Assembly: GCA_934589225.1 (NCBI GenBank)
Contig: CAKTNS010000016.1
Coordinates: 1-53,121 of the forward strand
Length of the DNA stretch: 53,121 bases
Direction of reading: 5' to 3'
DNA from: an uncultured Oscillospiraceae bacterium
GTDB lineage: Bacteria > Bacillota > Clostridia > Oscillospirales > Oscillospiraceae
Shown here: in pieces, positions 14,850 through 24,086 of the stretch
Numbering within the stretch: position 1 is the first letter of the stretch
How the letters are laid out: each line of letters opens with the position of its first letter
Program-made: the position numbers and the translations under genes
The notes under the pieces: model-generated
What the model was told of the DNA's origin: nothing
Seen by the model: only the letters and a program-made list of their open reading frames with translations
Databases searched by the model: none

Positions 14850-16187
14850 ATGAAACTGGGAAAAAGAAATCTGTTGGTTGTAAGCGTCATGCTGTTTGCG
14901 CTGTTTTTTGGAGCCGGAAATCTGATTTTTCCGCCCTTTTTAGGACAGAACGCCGGCACCCACACTCTGGCGGCCATGGTGGGCTTTCTGGCCACGGCGG
15001 TGATCCTGCCGGTGCTGGGGGTGGTGGTGGTTGCCCGGTTTGACGGGCTGGAAAAGTTGGGGCAGCAGGTGGGAAAGCGGTTTTCCCTGGTGTTTACCCT
15101 CCTCATCTACCTCTCCATCGGTCCGGGACTGGGCATCCCCAGAGCCGCTTCCGTGCCCTTTGAGATGGCGGTGGCCCCTTACTTGCCCCAGGGGGCACCT
15201 CTAAAAGTGTGGATGGCGGTTTACTCTCTGGTGTTTTTCCTGGTGGCCCTCTGGCTCTGCCTGAACCCGGGAAAATTGGTTGACCGGATCGGCCGGGGGC
15301 TGACACCGGCCATGCTGACCCTGCTGACATTGCTCTTTGTATGCTTCCTGTTCCGGGGGCAGACCCAGGTGGCCCAGCCCCGGGAGAGCTACGCCGCCGC
15401 CCCGCTGCTGAAAGGCTTTACCGAGGGCTACAACACCATGGACACCATTGCGGCGCTGAACTTTGGCCTGGTGATCTCCACAACGCTTGCCTCCTTCGGC
15501 CTCCGGGAAAAGCGGGAGAGAATGCGCTATACGGTTCTGGCGGGGCTTCTGGCGGGGACGATCCTGGCCCTGGTCTACGCCATGCTCTCCTACATGGGCA
15601 TGTGCAGCTCCGGGGTTTATGATCTCCAGGAGAACGGGGCCTGGACATTGCGGTGCATCGTCTACCAGGTATTCGGCGGCCCCGGGGCGGTGCTGCTGGC
15701 GGCGATTTTTACCCTGGCGTGCCTGACCACCTGCGTGGGCCTGATCAATTCCATCTCCCAGTATTTTTCCACCCTTTTTGCGTCGGTTTCCTACCGCACC
15801 TGGGTTTATGTCATCACCTTTTTCTCCCTGCTGGTCTGCAACCTGGGCCTCAACATGATCTTAAGCATCTCCGTGCCGGTGCTCAATGCCATTTACCCCG
15901 TGTCCATTGTGCTGATTTTGCTGGGACTGAGCCACGGCCTGTGGAAGGGGAATCGGTTCGTCTACCCCATGACGGTGCTGGGCACCGGGGCGGTCAGCGT
16001 CCTGTATGCCCTGGGAGATGCGGGGGTGCCTCTGGGGGGCCTGGGGGTGCTGCTGCACAGACTGCCCCTTTATAAAATGGGCTTCGGCTGGCTGGGGGTG
16101 GCAGTTGCCATGCTGGCTCTGAGCCTGCTGGCCGGTGCTTTCACAAAAGCCAAGGAAAGCCCGGCAGTCCGGGACTGCCAGGCGTAA
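14850..16187 (+). CDS. brnQ: Branched-chain amino acid transport system II carrier protein
   Basis: 445-aa integral membrane protein with about 12 hydrophobic segments. Starts MKLGKRNLLVVSVMLFALFFGAGNLIFPPFLG, the conserved BrnQ N-terminus. Imports Leu/Ile/Val coupled to a cation. The start at 14850 follows AAAGG; an upstream ATG at 14814 lies in the leader hairpin. Controlled by the T-box leader upstream and closed by the hairpin at 16200-16283. Confidence 0.95.
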   Translation: MKLGKRNLLVVSVMLFALFFGAGNLIFPPFLGQNAGTHTLAAMVGFLATAVILPVLGVVVVARFDGLEKLGQQVGKRFSLVFTLLIYLSIGPGLGIPRAASVPFEMAVAPYLPQGAPLKVWMAVYSLVFFLVALWLCLNPGKLVDRIGRGLTPAMLTLLTLLFVCFLFRGQTQVAQPRESYAAAPLLKGFTEGYNTMDTIAALNFGLVISTTLASFGLREKRERMRYTVLAGLLAGTILALVYAMLSYMGMCSSGVYDLQENGAWTLRCIVYQVFGGPGAVLLAAIFTLACLTTCVGLINSISQYFSTLFASVSYRTWVYVITFFSLLVCNLGLNMILSISVPVLNAIYPVSIVLILLGLSHGLWKGNRFVYPMTVLGTGAVSVLYALGDAGVPLGGLGVLLHRLPLYKMGFGWLGVAVAMLALSLLAGAFTKAKESPAVRDCQA

Positions 16188-16199
16188 ACGGAAGAAAAA

Positions 16200-16283
16200 A
16201 AGCGGAGGGATCCGCTCAAACTGCAGCAATGACCTGCGTAAGGGAAAGCTTGCAGCTTGGGGGAATCCCTCCGCTTCTTTTTT
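16200..16283 (+). terminator. Terminator of brnQ made from a dispersed palindromic repeat
   Basis: 12-bp arms AAGCGGAGGGAT (16200-16211) and ATCCCTCCGCTT (16265-16276) followed by a T-rich run. The interior, read on the minus strand, aligns with the interior of the ~125-bp palindromes at 20209 and 20506 (GCAAGCTTT, CCTTACG, TTGCAGTTTGAG-type blocks), so this is a member of that repeat family in terminator position. Confidence 0.75.
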
Positions 16284-16432
16284 AGGCTCAAATAACAGCC
16301 CAACAAAAAAGTAGGAGAAAGAAGGAGGATTGCATTGTGGCATCAATTGTGTTAAACTGATACAAAGGGCGCGTAAAAATCTTGTAAGCCAGTAAAACTT
16401 CCACTCCGGCCCGATGAAAAGGATGGATGGGT

Positions 16433-17509
16433 ATGAAAGAAAAGGAAAATTCCGTTAAAAATTATCTGATCTACGCGGGGATCCCGCCGGAAAAGTACAA
16501 GGTGGTGGAGCCGGAGATCCACCGGGAAAACAGAAACTGTCTTCTGGCCTTTTCCGCCGTGGCGGTGCTGGGGCTCATGGAAATGTATTCTCTGTCCTAT
16601 GCCCTGGATGGCCTGTACCAGGTCCGGAATATTTTTTTCTCCGCCATGATTCTGGCCCTTATGCTCTGCCTGCTGACCTATTGCGTAAAATACGAAAAGC
16701 GGCCCTGGCTCATGCTGTTCCACGTCTACGGCTTTGTGGGGATCATGTTCCTGGTGGGCATTCTGCTTGGCACTGTGACCCGGCCTCAGGAGCCTGCCGT
16801 TTCCTTTGTGGCCCTGGTGCTGACGGTGCCCCTGCTGTTTACGGACCGGCCCATCCGCATGTGCACCGCCATTTTCCTGGGCTGCGTTGCCTTTGTGGTG
16901 ACGGCGGTGGAGGTGAAGGACCCGGAGGTCCTGGTGGGGGATCTGGTAAATGTCTGCCTCTACGGCGGCCTCAGTATGGTGGTTTGCAGCTATATGATGT
17001 GCCTCAAATGCCAGCGGTTTTTATACGCCCGGGAGGTCAGCCGCCTGAGCGGGGTGGACCTGCTGACGGGCCTGCGGAACCGCAATTCCTATGAATGGAA
17101 GCTCAAAACCTATGCAGAATACCGGAAAGGCCCCTTCTCCTGCATCTATGGGGACATCAACGGCCTTCACGAGCTGAACAACACCAAGGGCCATGAGGCG
17201 GGGGACGAAATGCTCCGCTTCGTGGGAAAAGCCATGCAGGAGGCCTTCGGGGAGGAACACACCTTCCGCATCGGAGGCGACGAGTTTGTGGCCCTGATCC
17301 CCGGGAAAGCCCCTGAATGGGTGGAGCGACAGCTGGAAACGGTGCGGCAGCGCATTGAAAGGGCCTCCTACCACATGTCTGTGGGCTGTGCCCACGGAAA
17401 TCTGGAGAAAACTTCAGTGGGCGGGCTGGTCAGCACAGCGGAAAAAAGAATGTACGCAGCCAAGCGGGCCTTCTACCAACAGGAGGGGAAGGACCGGCGG
17501 GCACGTTGA
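16433..17509 (+). CDS. Diguanylate cyclase with N-terminal membrane domain
   Basis: 358 aa. Five to six hydrophobic segments (about residues 38-200) form a membrane sensor, followed by a GGDEF domain: DLLTGLRNRNSY opens it, YGDINGLHELNNTKGHEAGDEML binds nucleotide, and FRIGGDEFVALI carries the intact GGDEF at 281-285. Predicted to make cyclic di-GMP. The second of two close ATGs (16433) is chosen because AAGGA is 9 bp upstream of it. It precedes the hybrid histidine kinase by 22 bp, suggesting a two-gene signalling operon. Confidence 0.92.
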   Translation: MKEKENSVKNYLIYAGIPPEKYKVVEPEIHRENRNCLLAFSAVAVLGLMEMYSLSYALDGLYQVRNIFFSAMILALMLCLLTYCVKYEKRPWLMLFHVYGFVGIMFLVGILLGTVTRPQEPAVSFVALVLTVPLLFTDRPIRMCTAIFLGCVAFVVTAVEVKDPEVLVGDLVNVCLYGGLSMVVCSYMMCLKCQRFLYAREVSRLSGVDLLTGLRNRNSYEWKLKTYAEYRKGPFSCIYGDINGLHELNNTKGHEAGDEMLRFVGKAMQEAFGEEHTFRIGGDEFVALIPGKAPEWVERQLETVRQRIERASYHMSVGCAHGNLEKTSVGGLVSTAEKRMYAAKRAFYQQEGKDRRAR

Positions 17510-17531
17510 AATAACACTGAGGTGACACACA

Positions 17532-19925
17532 ATGACAAAATGGCAGGGGCCGGACTATTTTACCAGCCTTATGGATATGGATTGCTACGGCATCCTGATT
17601 TACACCGTGCCGGATTATACCATCCGGCAGATCAACGCGGAGGCGCTGCGCCTGTTGGGCTTTGCGGACATGCAGGATGCCCAGGCCAATTTCGGGGGCA
17701 TTCTCAGGGGGACAGTTTTCACCGATAAACTGACGGTCAAGGAGCTCCGGGAGCTGCGGAACCACGACGGCCCCATGACCTATGAGTGTACCCTCCGGGC
17801 AAAGGACGGAACACTGACCCAGGTCCAGGCCCGGACCGTCTCCGTGATGAATCCCCAGGGGGAGCGGGTCATCATCACCACCTTCATTGATATTTCCAAC
17901 AACAAGGCCCTGAGCCGGGAAAGAAACGTGCTGGACTCCGTCACCGTGGACTATTCCGCCATTTTCTATGCCAACCTGGATAAAAACACCATCTACGCCG
18001 TAAAGCAGAACATGAAGGACTATACCATGCAGGGCCTTCAGGCTCTGGGCGGGGAGTACAATGACTATTCCAGCCACATGCGCTATTTCTATGACAAGTA
18101 TGTGATCAAGGAATCCGCCCCGGATTTTCCGGAGAAGGTCAGCAAGCCCTTCCTGGAAAAATATCTGGCAGACCACGAGCGGTTTGCCTATCGCTTCCAG
18201 TGCGTTCCCAGCCCGGAGGGCCACCGGTATTTTGACGTGCAGATCGTGCGGCTGAAAACCGAGACGGATTTCTGCGTAGTCATGGGCTACCGCTACATTG
18301 ACGATCTGGTGGCGGCCCAGGAGCGGCAGAAAAAGGCTCTGCAGGATGCCTACCGGGCGGAGGCCAACAAAAACGAGGTCATCGAGGCTCTGGCGGAGTT
18401 CTACGAGTGCATCTGCATGGTGGACCTGGTCCGGAAGGAATATGTGGTGGTTTCCGGCAAGGACAAGAAGTTTTCTTGCCCCGAGACCCTGTCCTCCTTC
18501 CGGGAAACGGTGCTGCAAAAGTATATTTGTCCGGAATCCTGGCCGGAGCTGTGGGAATTCCTGGACTTTGACACGCTGGCCCGGCGGATGGGAAACCGGA
18601 AGGTCATTTCCATGGACCTGAAAGCCACCAACCGGAAATGGTATACCCTGTCCTTCATCGTAAAAAGATGTGACGGCAATGGCACCGTCACCGATGTGCT
18701 CATGACCATTTCCGACATTGACGAGCAGAAAAGCTATGAGATCGCCGTCCGGGAAAAGCTGAAAGCCGCCGCCCAGGAGGCCGAGCGGGCCAATATGGCC
18801 AAAACCAACTTCCTGCGCCGCATGAGCCACGACATCCGCACCCCCTTGAATGGCATCATCGGCATGATCAAGCTCTCGGAGCAGTATGATGCCGACCCGG
18901 AAAAGCTCCGGGGGTATAAGGAAAAGGTGCTGTCGTCCCTGGACTACTTGCAGTCCATTCTCAATGACATTCTGGATATGAGCAAGGTGGAGTCCGAGAC
19001 CCTGGTCATGGAGGAGAAACCCTTTGACCTGGTGGATGTGGTCACCAATGTGGCAAGCGTCATTGAGACCACCGCCCTCAACCGGGGGCTGACCTTCCAC
19101 GGGGGCAAGGATAGGAACACCATCCGCCACCGGTATTTCCTGGGAAGCGCCGAGTATTTAAACCGGCTGTTCATGAACATCGCCTCCAACGCAGTCAAAT
19201 ACAACCGCCCCGGGGGCAGCGTGACGCTATACTGCCGGGAGCTGTCCTGTGACGGGAAGGTTGCCAATTACGAATTTGTCTGCGCCGATACGGGCCTTGG
19301 CATGAGCGAGGAGTTCCAGAAACATGCCTTTGAGCCCTTCGTCCGGGAAAATCGGGAGGCTGCCTACGGCACCGGCGGCACGGGCCTGGGCCTTGCCATT
19401 GTAAAGGACCTTGTAAAGATCATGGGCGGCACCGTACACTTTGAAAGCCAGGAGGACGTGGGCACCACCTTTACCGTGAACCTGCCCCTGAAGCTGGACC
19501 CCAACCCCAAAAACCTGAAGAAAAACCAGGGGGAAAAGCTGTGCCTGAAGGGGCAAATGGCCCTGCTGGTGGAGGACAACGACATCAACCTGGAGATTTC
19601 CCAGATGCTCCTGGAAAACCTGGGCCTCACCGTCCAAACCGCCCGGGACGGCCGCCAGGCAGTGGAGGCTTTTGAAAGATCCCGGGAAGGGGAATTCCAA
19701 TATATCTTCATGGACATCATGATGCCGGTGATGAACGGCCTGGAAGCCGCCAGAACCATCCGGGCCCTGAACCGCCCCGACGCAAAAACCACCCCCATCA
19801 TCGCCATGACCGCCAACGCCTTCCGGGAAGACATCCAAGAATGCCAAAACGCCGGCATGAACGCCCACGTGGCCAAACCCATCGACGAATCCCGGCTGGA
19901 AGAAGCGATCAGAAGCCAGATGTAA
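17532..19925 (+). CDS. PAS-domain hybrid histidine kinase with receiver domain
   Basis: 797 aa, no membrane segment seen, so probably cytosolic. A PAS-like domain covers about residues 1-130 (YGILIYTVPDYTIRQINAEAL) and a second PAS-like region about 285-405. The dimerisation H-box MSHDIRTPLNGIIGMI has phospho-acceptor His433. The ATPase domain has N-box NRLFMNIASNAVKYN, DTGLGMS and GTGLGLAIVKDLV. The C-terminal receiver has phospho-acceptor Asp728 in IFMDIMMPVMNG. GAGGTGA precedes the ATG. The stop TAA abuts heptad array 2. The output partner is unknown; the neighbouring diguanylate cyclase is a candidate by position only. Confidence 0.93.
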   Translation: MTKWQGPDYFTSLMDMDCYGILIYTVPDYTIRQINAEALRLLGFADMQDAQANFGGILRGTVFTDKLTVKELRELRNHDGPMTYECTLRAKDGTLTQVQARTVSVMNPQGERVIITTFIDISNNKALSRERNVLDSVTVDYSAIFYANLDKNTIYAVKQNMKDYTMQGLQALGGEYNDYSSHMRYFYDKYVIKESAPDFPEKVSKPFLEKYLADHERFAYRFQCVPSPEGHRYFDVQIVRLKTETDFCVVMGYRYIDDLVAAQERQKKALQDAYRAEANKNEVIEALAEFYECICMVDLVRKEYVVVSGKDKKFSCPETLSSFRETVLQKYICPESWPELWEFLDFDTLARRMGNRKVISMDLKATNRKWYTLSFIVKRCDGNGTVTDVLMTISDIDEQKSYEIAVREKLKAAAQEAERANMAKTNFLRRMSHDIRTPLNGIIGMIKLSEQYDADPEKLRGYKEKVLSSLDYLQSILNDILDMSKVESETLVMEEKPFDLVDVVTNVASVIETTALNRGLTFHGGKDRNTIRHRYFLGSAEYLNRLFMNIASNAVKYNRPGGSVTLYCRELSCDGKVANYEFVCADTGLGMSEEFQKHAFEPFVRENREAAYGTGGTGLGLAIVKDLVKIMGGTVHFESQEDVGTTFTVNLPLKLDPNPKNLKKNQGEKLCLKGQMALLVEDNDINLEISQMLLENLGLTVQTARDGRQAVEAFERSREGEFQYIFMDIMMPVMNGLEAARTIRALNRPDAKTTPIIAMTANAFREDIQECQNAGMNAHVAKPIDESRLEEAIRSQM

Positions 19926-19988
19926 GTTGACAGTTGACAGTTTACAGTTGACAGTTATTTAAAATTGACAATTGACAATTGACAATTA
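19925..19988 (+). repeat. Heptad repeat array 2 (at the histidine kinase stop)
   Basis: Begins with the last base of the TAA stop. AGTTGAC units (one variant TTTACAG), an A/T linker, then ATTGACA units. Same two-part order as arrays 1 and 8. Confidence 0.92.
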
Positions 19989-20208
19989 CCAGGGGACGGA
20001 CGTGTCCGCTTTTGAAATGCGCTGGTTGAAGAATACACCCACCAGCGGAACCGTAGGGAACGGCCTGTGTGCCGTTCCGGGGGCGTGGCGAAAACAACCC
20101 GTGTGGTTGATTGGTATCACCTACCAGCGTGTCTGTAGGGGCGGCAATCTGCCGCCCGCCACGTTGCAAATACAACCTGTGCAGACAAAACGGAACCACC
20201 TCCCGACC

Positions 20209-20333
20209 TGTCATCCCGACCGAAATGAAATGGAGTGGAGGGATCTACTCAAGTGGCAAGCTTTACCTTACGTCGGTAATTCTTGCAACTTGAGTGGATT
20301 CCTCCACTCCGCTTCGCTCCGGTCGGAATGACA
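20209..20333. repeat. MITE-like palindrome, copy 1
   Basis: Imperfect palindrome bounded by TGTCATCCCGACCG and its near-complement CGGTCGGAATGACA; interior arms GTGGAGGGAT and TTCCTCCAC. Confidence 0.8.
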
Positions 20334-20505
20334 GACGTTTTTTGCGTTGATTGGTACAAATTCAAATGAACAACGTATATGGCGGCAGATTGCCGCCGCT
20401 ACACCCGTTACGTCAAACAGTACACGCAATGTAGCGGCGATGATTCATCGCCATGACAACGTAACGAATATAACCCGTGCGGATGAACGGCACCACCCCC
20501 CGACC

Positions 20506-20631
20506 TGTCATCCCGACCGAAATGAAATGGAGTGGAGGGATCTACTCAAGCAGCAAGTTTTACCTTACGCAGGTTATTTTTGCAACTTGGGAAGATTCCT
20601 CCACTCCGCTTGCGCTCCGGTCGGAATGATA
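20506..20631. repeat. MITE-like palindrome, copy 2
   Basis: Same structure as the copy at 20209, inside the tandem duplicate; the right end has one change (ATGATA). Confidence 0.8.
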
Positions 20632-20855
20632 GACGTTTTTTGCGTTGGTTGGTACAAATTCAAATGAACAACGTATATGGCGGCAGATTGCCGCCGCTAC
20701 ACCCGTTACGTCAAACGGTACACGCAATGTAGCGGCGATGATTCATCGCCATGTCACGCAACGAATACAACCTGTGCGGTTGAACGGAACCACGCAATGT
20801 AGGGGCGGCAAATCTTGCCGCCCCTACGGAGGTTCCTTTGCGCCGATACGTTCCC

Positions 20856-21314
20856 TTATTTCCCAAACAACCGGTTAAAGGCCGTGGTGGTTTTTTCCAT
20901 TTGCTGGACCGTGGCTTCCAGGGACTTTACCAGTTCGTTCAGCTCCTCGATGTCCAGCTCCTGGAGCTTTTTGGCGGCCTCCGTCAGGGCCAGGATGCCT
21001 TCGTTGACGGCGTCGATGTCGGCTTCCGCCAGATTTTCCGCCGCGCCCTTTAAAGAGTCGATGGCTTCATTGATGGTCTTGCTGTCCAAATCTTCCAGCT
21101 GGGCGGCGGTGTTTTGCACGGACAGGAGGATGGCGTTGACCTTGTCCAGGTCCACCCCCCGGAACATGCGGCTGACGCGGCCCACCTGCACCCCGGCGAA
21201 AATCCCGCCGATCAGCAGCAGGGCAAGAAGTAGCGCCAGGAGCCCTGTCTGGATTTTCATCCACAGCAGCAGGGGATTTTTTTCTTTTGTTTCCGTCAAA
21301 GCCTTTTCTTCCAT
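20856..21314 (-). CDS. Small membrane-anchored coiled-coil protein of unknown function
   Basis: 152 aa. A Lys/Glu-rich cytosolic N-terminus, one strong transmembrane helix (about residues 20-42: GLLALLLALLLIGGIFAGV), then about 100 residues of heptad-rich coiled coil (IDAVNEGILALTEAAKKLQEL and similar). No catalytic motif; I do not recognise a family. The start at 21314 follows AAGGAG. It lies 14 bp downstream of the LysR gene, so the two form one unit. Confidence 0.75.
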   Translation of the reverse strand: MEEKALTETKEKNPLLLWMKIQTGLLALLLALLLIGGIFAGVQVGRVSRMFRGVDLDKVNAILLSVQNTAAQLEDLDSKTINEAIDSLKGAAENLAEADIDAVNEGILALTEAAKKLQELDIEELNELVKSLEATVQQMEKTTTAFNRLFGK

Positions 21315-21328
21315 TTTGACCGCTCCTT

Positions 21329-22249
21329 TTATGTATTCTCTTTCTGTAGGTACTGCTCCATTTCCCGCAGGAAGGTCTGGCCGATTTCGTCCAGCTGGGT
21401 GTTTTTTTGCAGGATGTAGCCGATTTCCATTTTGGCGTTCTGGTTGTCCTTGTCCTCCCGGTAGGGGACGGCCAGATAGTCGGTGCCGTTCAGTTCCTGG
21501 CAGATGATGCCGGAGCACAGGGTGAAGCCGTTGAGACCGATCATCAGGTTCAGCATGGTGGCCCGGTCCGTGGCCCGGATCATCTGGGGGTATTCCCGCT
21601 CGGAAAGAATTTCTTCAGCAAAGTAAGAGGAGCTCTGGTCCCCCTGCTCAAAGCACAGGCAGGGGTACTGACAAAGCTCCTCCATGGAGATGGAGGTATT
21701 GTGGGCCAAGGGGTGGCCCTTCCACAAATAGACATAGGCGCTGCATTCAACCAGTGGCTTAAACTCCAGCCGGTTTTCTGTCAAGAGCTTATTGAGAACC
21801 GTCCGGTTGTGCCGGGAGCGGAAGAGAATGCCAATGTCGCTGCGGCGCTGGGCCACGTCCAATATCACGTCAATGGTCCGGGTCTCCCGGATGGCGTATT
21901 CAAACCGGCTGGCATCAAACTGCCGCACGGTTTCCACAAAGGCCTTGGTCACAAAGGAATAATGCTGGGTGGACACGCCGAAAATCCGCTTTTTGGGCCG
22001 CAGGTATTCCTGCTCCATGAGCTCGTACTGCTGATAGATCTGCCGGGCGTAGTGCAAAAACCGCCGCCCCTCGTTGGTCAGGGTCACGCCCCGGTTGCTC
22101 CGGTTGAAAATCGTGACCCCTACCTCCTGCTCCAATTCCTGGATGGCCCCGGTCAGCGCCGGCTGCGTCACATACAGCTGCTCCGCCGCCCGATTCATAG
22201 ACCCGGTTTCGGCAATGGTAAGACAGTAGCGTATTTGCTGTAACGTCAT
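21329..22249 (-). CDS. LysR family transcriptional regulator
   Basis: 306 aa. N-terminal winged helix MTLQQIRYCLTIAETGSMNRAAEQLYVTQPALTGAIQELEQEVG is the canonical LysR DNA-binding domain; a linker helix and a periplasmic-binding-protein-like effector domain follow (about 90-295). The start at 22249 follows AAGGAG; the longer frame passes through heptad array 3. It is transcribed in the same direction as metY with 203 bp between. Control of metY or of its own membrane-protein partner is possible but not shown. Confidence 0.93.
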   Translation of the reverse strand: MTLQQIRYCLTIAETGSMNRAAEQLYVTQPALTGAIQELEQEVGVTIFNRSNRGVTLTNEGRRFLHYARQIYQQYELMEQEYLRPKKRIFGVSTQHYSFVTKAFVETVRQFDASRFEYAIRETRTIDVILDVAQRRSDIGILFRSRHNRTVLNKLLTENRLEFKPLVECSAYVYLWKGHPLAHNTSISMEELCQYPCLCFEQGDQSSSYFAEEILSEREYPQMIRATDRATMLNLMIGLNGFTLCSGIICQELNGTDYLAVPYREDKDNQNAKMEIGYILQKNTQLDEIGQTFLREMEQYLQKENT

Positions 22250-22266
22250 AAAAGCTCCTTCGTAGC

Positions 22267-22299
22267 AGTTGACAGTTGAAAGTTGACAGTTGACAGTTA
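22267..22299 (+). repeat. Heptad repeat array 3
   Basis: Four AGTTGAC units, one with the variant GAAAG, 17 bp upstream of the LysR start. Together with array 4 it brackets 22300-22386 in inverted orientation. Confidence 0.88.
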
Positions 22300-22386
22300 T
22301 AGAGTCCAACGCTGGCAGATGAAAAGAAAGGTTGTTCTTTTGGAAGAAATTGCTAATTTTAAATCATTTCCGAAGGAAATACCATC

Positions 22387-22417
22387 ACTGTCAACTGTCC
22401 ACTGTCAACTGTCAACT
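22387..22417 (-). repeat. Heptad repeat array 4 (downstream of metY)
   Basis: On the minus strand AGTTGAC units with the GTGGACA variant, 35 bp after the metY stop and facing array 3. Confidence 0.88.
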
Positions 22418-22452
22418 CATTCAAACTGCCGCGTTCAATATGGCCGCCAGCT

Positions 22453-23736
22453 TTACTTTAGCGCATTCAGCGCCTGGTCCAGGTCCTCCAGAATATCGTC
22501 GATATGTTCCGTGCCGATGGACAGGCGGATGGTGTTTTGGTAGATGCCTACGTCGCTTAGTTCCTGGTCGGTGAGCTGGGCGTGGGTGGTGGAGGCGGGG
22601 TGGATGACCAGGCTCTTGACGTCGGCCACGTTTGCCAGGAGGCTGAAGACCTTCAAATGGTCTACAAACCGGAAGGCTTCTTCCCGGCCGCCCTTGATCT
22701 GGATGGTGAAAATGGAAGCGCCGCCGTTGGGGAAGTATTTTTCATACAAAGCATGGTCCGGATGGTCCGGCAGGCTGGGGTGGTTCACCTTTTCCACCAT
22801 GGGGTGATGGGACAGAAACTCCACCACTTTTTTGGTGTTCTCCCCGTGGCGTTCCAGCCGGAGGGACAGGGTTTCCGTACCCTGGAGCAGCAGGAAGGCG
22901 GCAAAGGGGCTGATACAGGCACCCTCATCCCGGAGAAGAATGGCCCGGACGTAGGTGACAAAGGGGGCCTTGGGGGCGGCTTCCGTAAAGCAGACCCCGT
23001 GGTAGCTGGGGTTGGGCTGGGAGAGCCAGGGGTATTTGCCGCTGCCTGCCCAGTCGTAAGTACCGGCATCTACCAAGATGCCGCCCAGGGTGGTGCCGTG
23101 GCCGCCAATGAATTTGGTGGCGGAGTGGACCACCAGGTCGGCCCCGTGTTCAATGGGCCGGATCAGATAGGGGGTGCCAAAGGTGTTGTCAATGACCAGG
23201 GGCAGACCGTGGCGGTGGGCAATGGCGGCGATGGCATCAATATCCGGAATGTCCGAATTGGGGTTTCCCAGGGTCTCAATATAAATGGCCTTGGTGTTGG
23301 GCTGGACCGCCTGTTCCACCTCTGCCAGGTCGTGGACATCCACAAAGCTGGCGGTAATGCCCCACTGGGGCAGGGTGTGGGCCAGCAGATTGCTGGTGCC
23401 GCCGTAGATGGTTTTCTGGGCCACGATGTGCTCCCCCTGACGGGCCAGAGCCTGGATGGCATAGGTGATGGCGGCGGCACCGGAGGCCACGGCCAAGGCG
23501 GCAGTGCCTCCCTCCAGGGCGGCGATCCGCTTTTCAAAGACCTCCTGGGTGGAGTTGGTCAGCCGCCCGTAGATGTTGCCGGACTGGCTCAGGCTGAACC
23601 GGTCCGCCGCGTCCTGGCAGCTGGGGAACACATAGGAGGTGGTGGCATAAATGGGCACTGCCCGGGCATCACTGGCAGGATCGGCCTGCTCCTGGCCCAC
23701 ATGCAGCTGCATGGTTTCAAAACGGTATCCGCTCAT
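22453..23736 (-). CDS. metY: O-acetylhomoserine sulfhydrylase / cysteine synthase-type PLP enzyme
   Basis: 427 aa, Cys/Met-metabolism PLP family. Starts MSGYRFETMQLHVGQEQADP, with YGRLTNSTQEVFEKRIAALEGG and the PLP-lysine block LVVHSATKFIGGHG (Lys208). Length and the GKYPWLSQPNPSYHGV segment favour O-acetylhomoserine aminocarboxypropyltransferase (homocysteine from O-acetylhomoserine and sulfide) over cystathionine enzymes. The start at 23736 has GAGGG upstream; the longer frame covers promoter DNA. A consensus-like promoter is at 23851-23879; I see no S-box in the ~115-nt leader. Confidence 0.93.
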   Translation of the reverse strand: MSGYRFETMQLHVGQEQADPASDARAVPIYATTSYVFPSCQDAADRFSLSQSGNIYGRLTNSTQEVFEKRIAALEGGTAALAVASGAAAITYAIQALARQGEHIVAQKTIYGGTSNLLAHTLPQWGITASFVDVHDLAEVEQAVQPNTKAIYIETLGNPNSDIPDIDAIAAIAHRHGLPLVIDNTFGTPYLIRPIEHGADLVVHSATKFIGGHGTTLGGILVDAGTYDWAGSGKYPWLSQPNPSYHGVCFTEAAPKAPFVTYVRAILLRDEGACISPFAAFLLLQGTETLSLRLERHGENTKKVVEFLSHHPMVEKVNHPSLPDHPDHALYEKYFPNGGASIFTIQIKGGREEAFRFVDHLKVFSLLANVADVKSLVIHPASTTHAQLTDQELSDVGIYQNTIRLSIGTEHIDDILEDLDQALNALK

Positions 23737-23850
23737 AGAGGGTCCCTCTTTTCTATAAAGTGTGCATTTTTTCAAAAAACAGGCAGAAACGGGGGCTTTT
23801 CCAAAAAGAACGGCCCGGAAAGTGCCTTGCTTTCGAATTCTTACAACTCC

Positions 23851-23879
23851 ATTATATCGGCCTTGTCCCATGAAGTCAA
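23851..23879 (-). promoter_or_regulatory. Promoter of metY
   Basis: On the minus strand TTGACT (23874-23879), 17 bp, TATAAT (23851-23856). Confidence 0.8.
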
Positions 23880-23920
23880 TGCAAGAAATCAAATCGCCCG
23901 CTATTATTTGGACTGATAGC

Positions 23921-23988
23921 AAAAGCCCCGCTGCCGTGGGCAAGACACAAAGCAGCGGAAACTTTGGCAAGACGTTATTGGGGCTTTT
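23921..23988. other. Nested hairpin between metY and the membrane protein gene
   Basis: Outer 9-bp stem AAAAGCCCC/GGGGCTTTT (23921-23929 with 23980-23988) encloses a CCGCTGC/GCAGCGG stem. T-rich sequence follows on the plus strand and A-rich precedes it, so it could act as a terminator or be a repeat; no adjacent gene needs one. Confidence 0.55.
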
Positions 23989-24086
23989 ATATATTTCAAA
24001 GATGCGGTAGAATTGTTCATAGACTTTATGGTATAATTCGGGAGAAGAAGCGGTCAGGAAATCAGATTTTACAGGAGGCGGACTGC

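Larger units (their letters stand above)
19989..20855. repeat. Repeat island A (palindrome mosaic with a 297-bp tandem duplication)
   Basis: No gene seen. It holds GTAGGGGCGGCA...TGCCGCCCGCCACGT palindromes (near 20140 and 20800), two ~125-bp TGTCAT...ATGACA palindromes, two GGCGGCAGATTGCCGCC hairpins and two GGCGATGATTCATCGCC hairpins. The block 20204-20500 is repeated in tandem as 20501 to about 20795 at roughly 90% identity by eye. Confidence 0.88.

Noticed and set aside
17430..19130. 566-aa minus-strand open frame opposite the histidine kinase
   Set aside because: The plus strand encodes clear kinase motifs; the opposite frame is a shadow.
19925..20855. CRISPR array from regularly repeated sequence
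   Set aside because: Repeats are 7-nt tandem units or whole-block duplications, not 24-37-nt repeats with unique spacers; no cas genes.
23737..23850. S-box or other SAM riboswitch in the metY leader
   Set aside because: The ~115-nt leader lacks the conserved S-box core and a terminator before metY.
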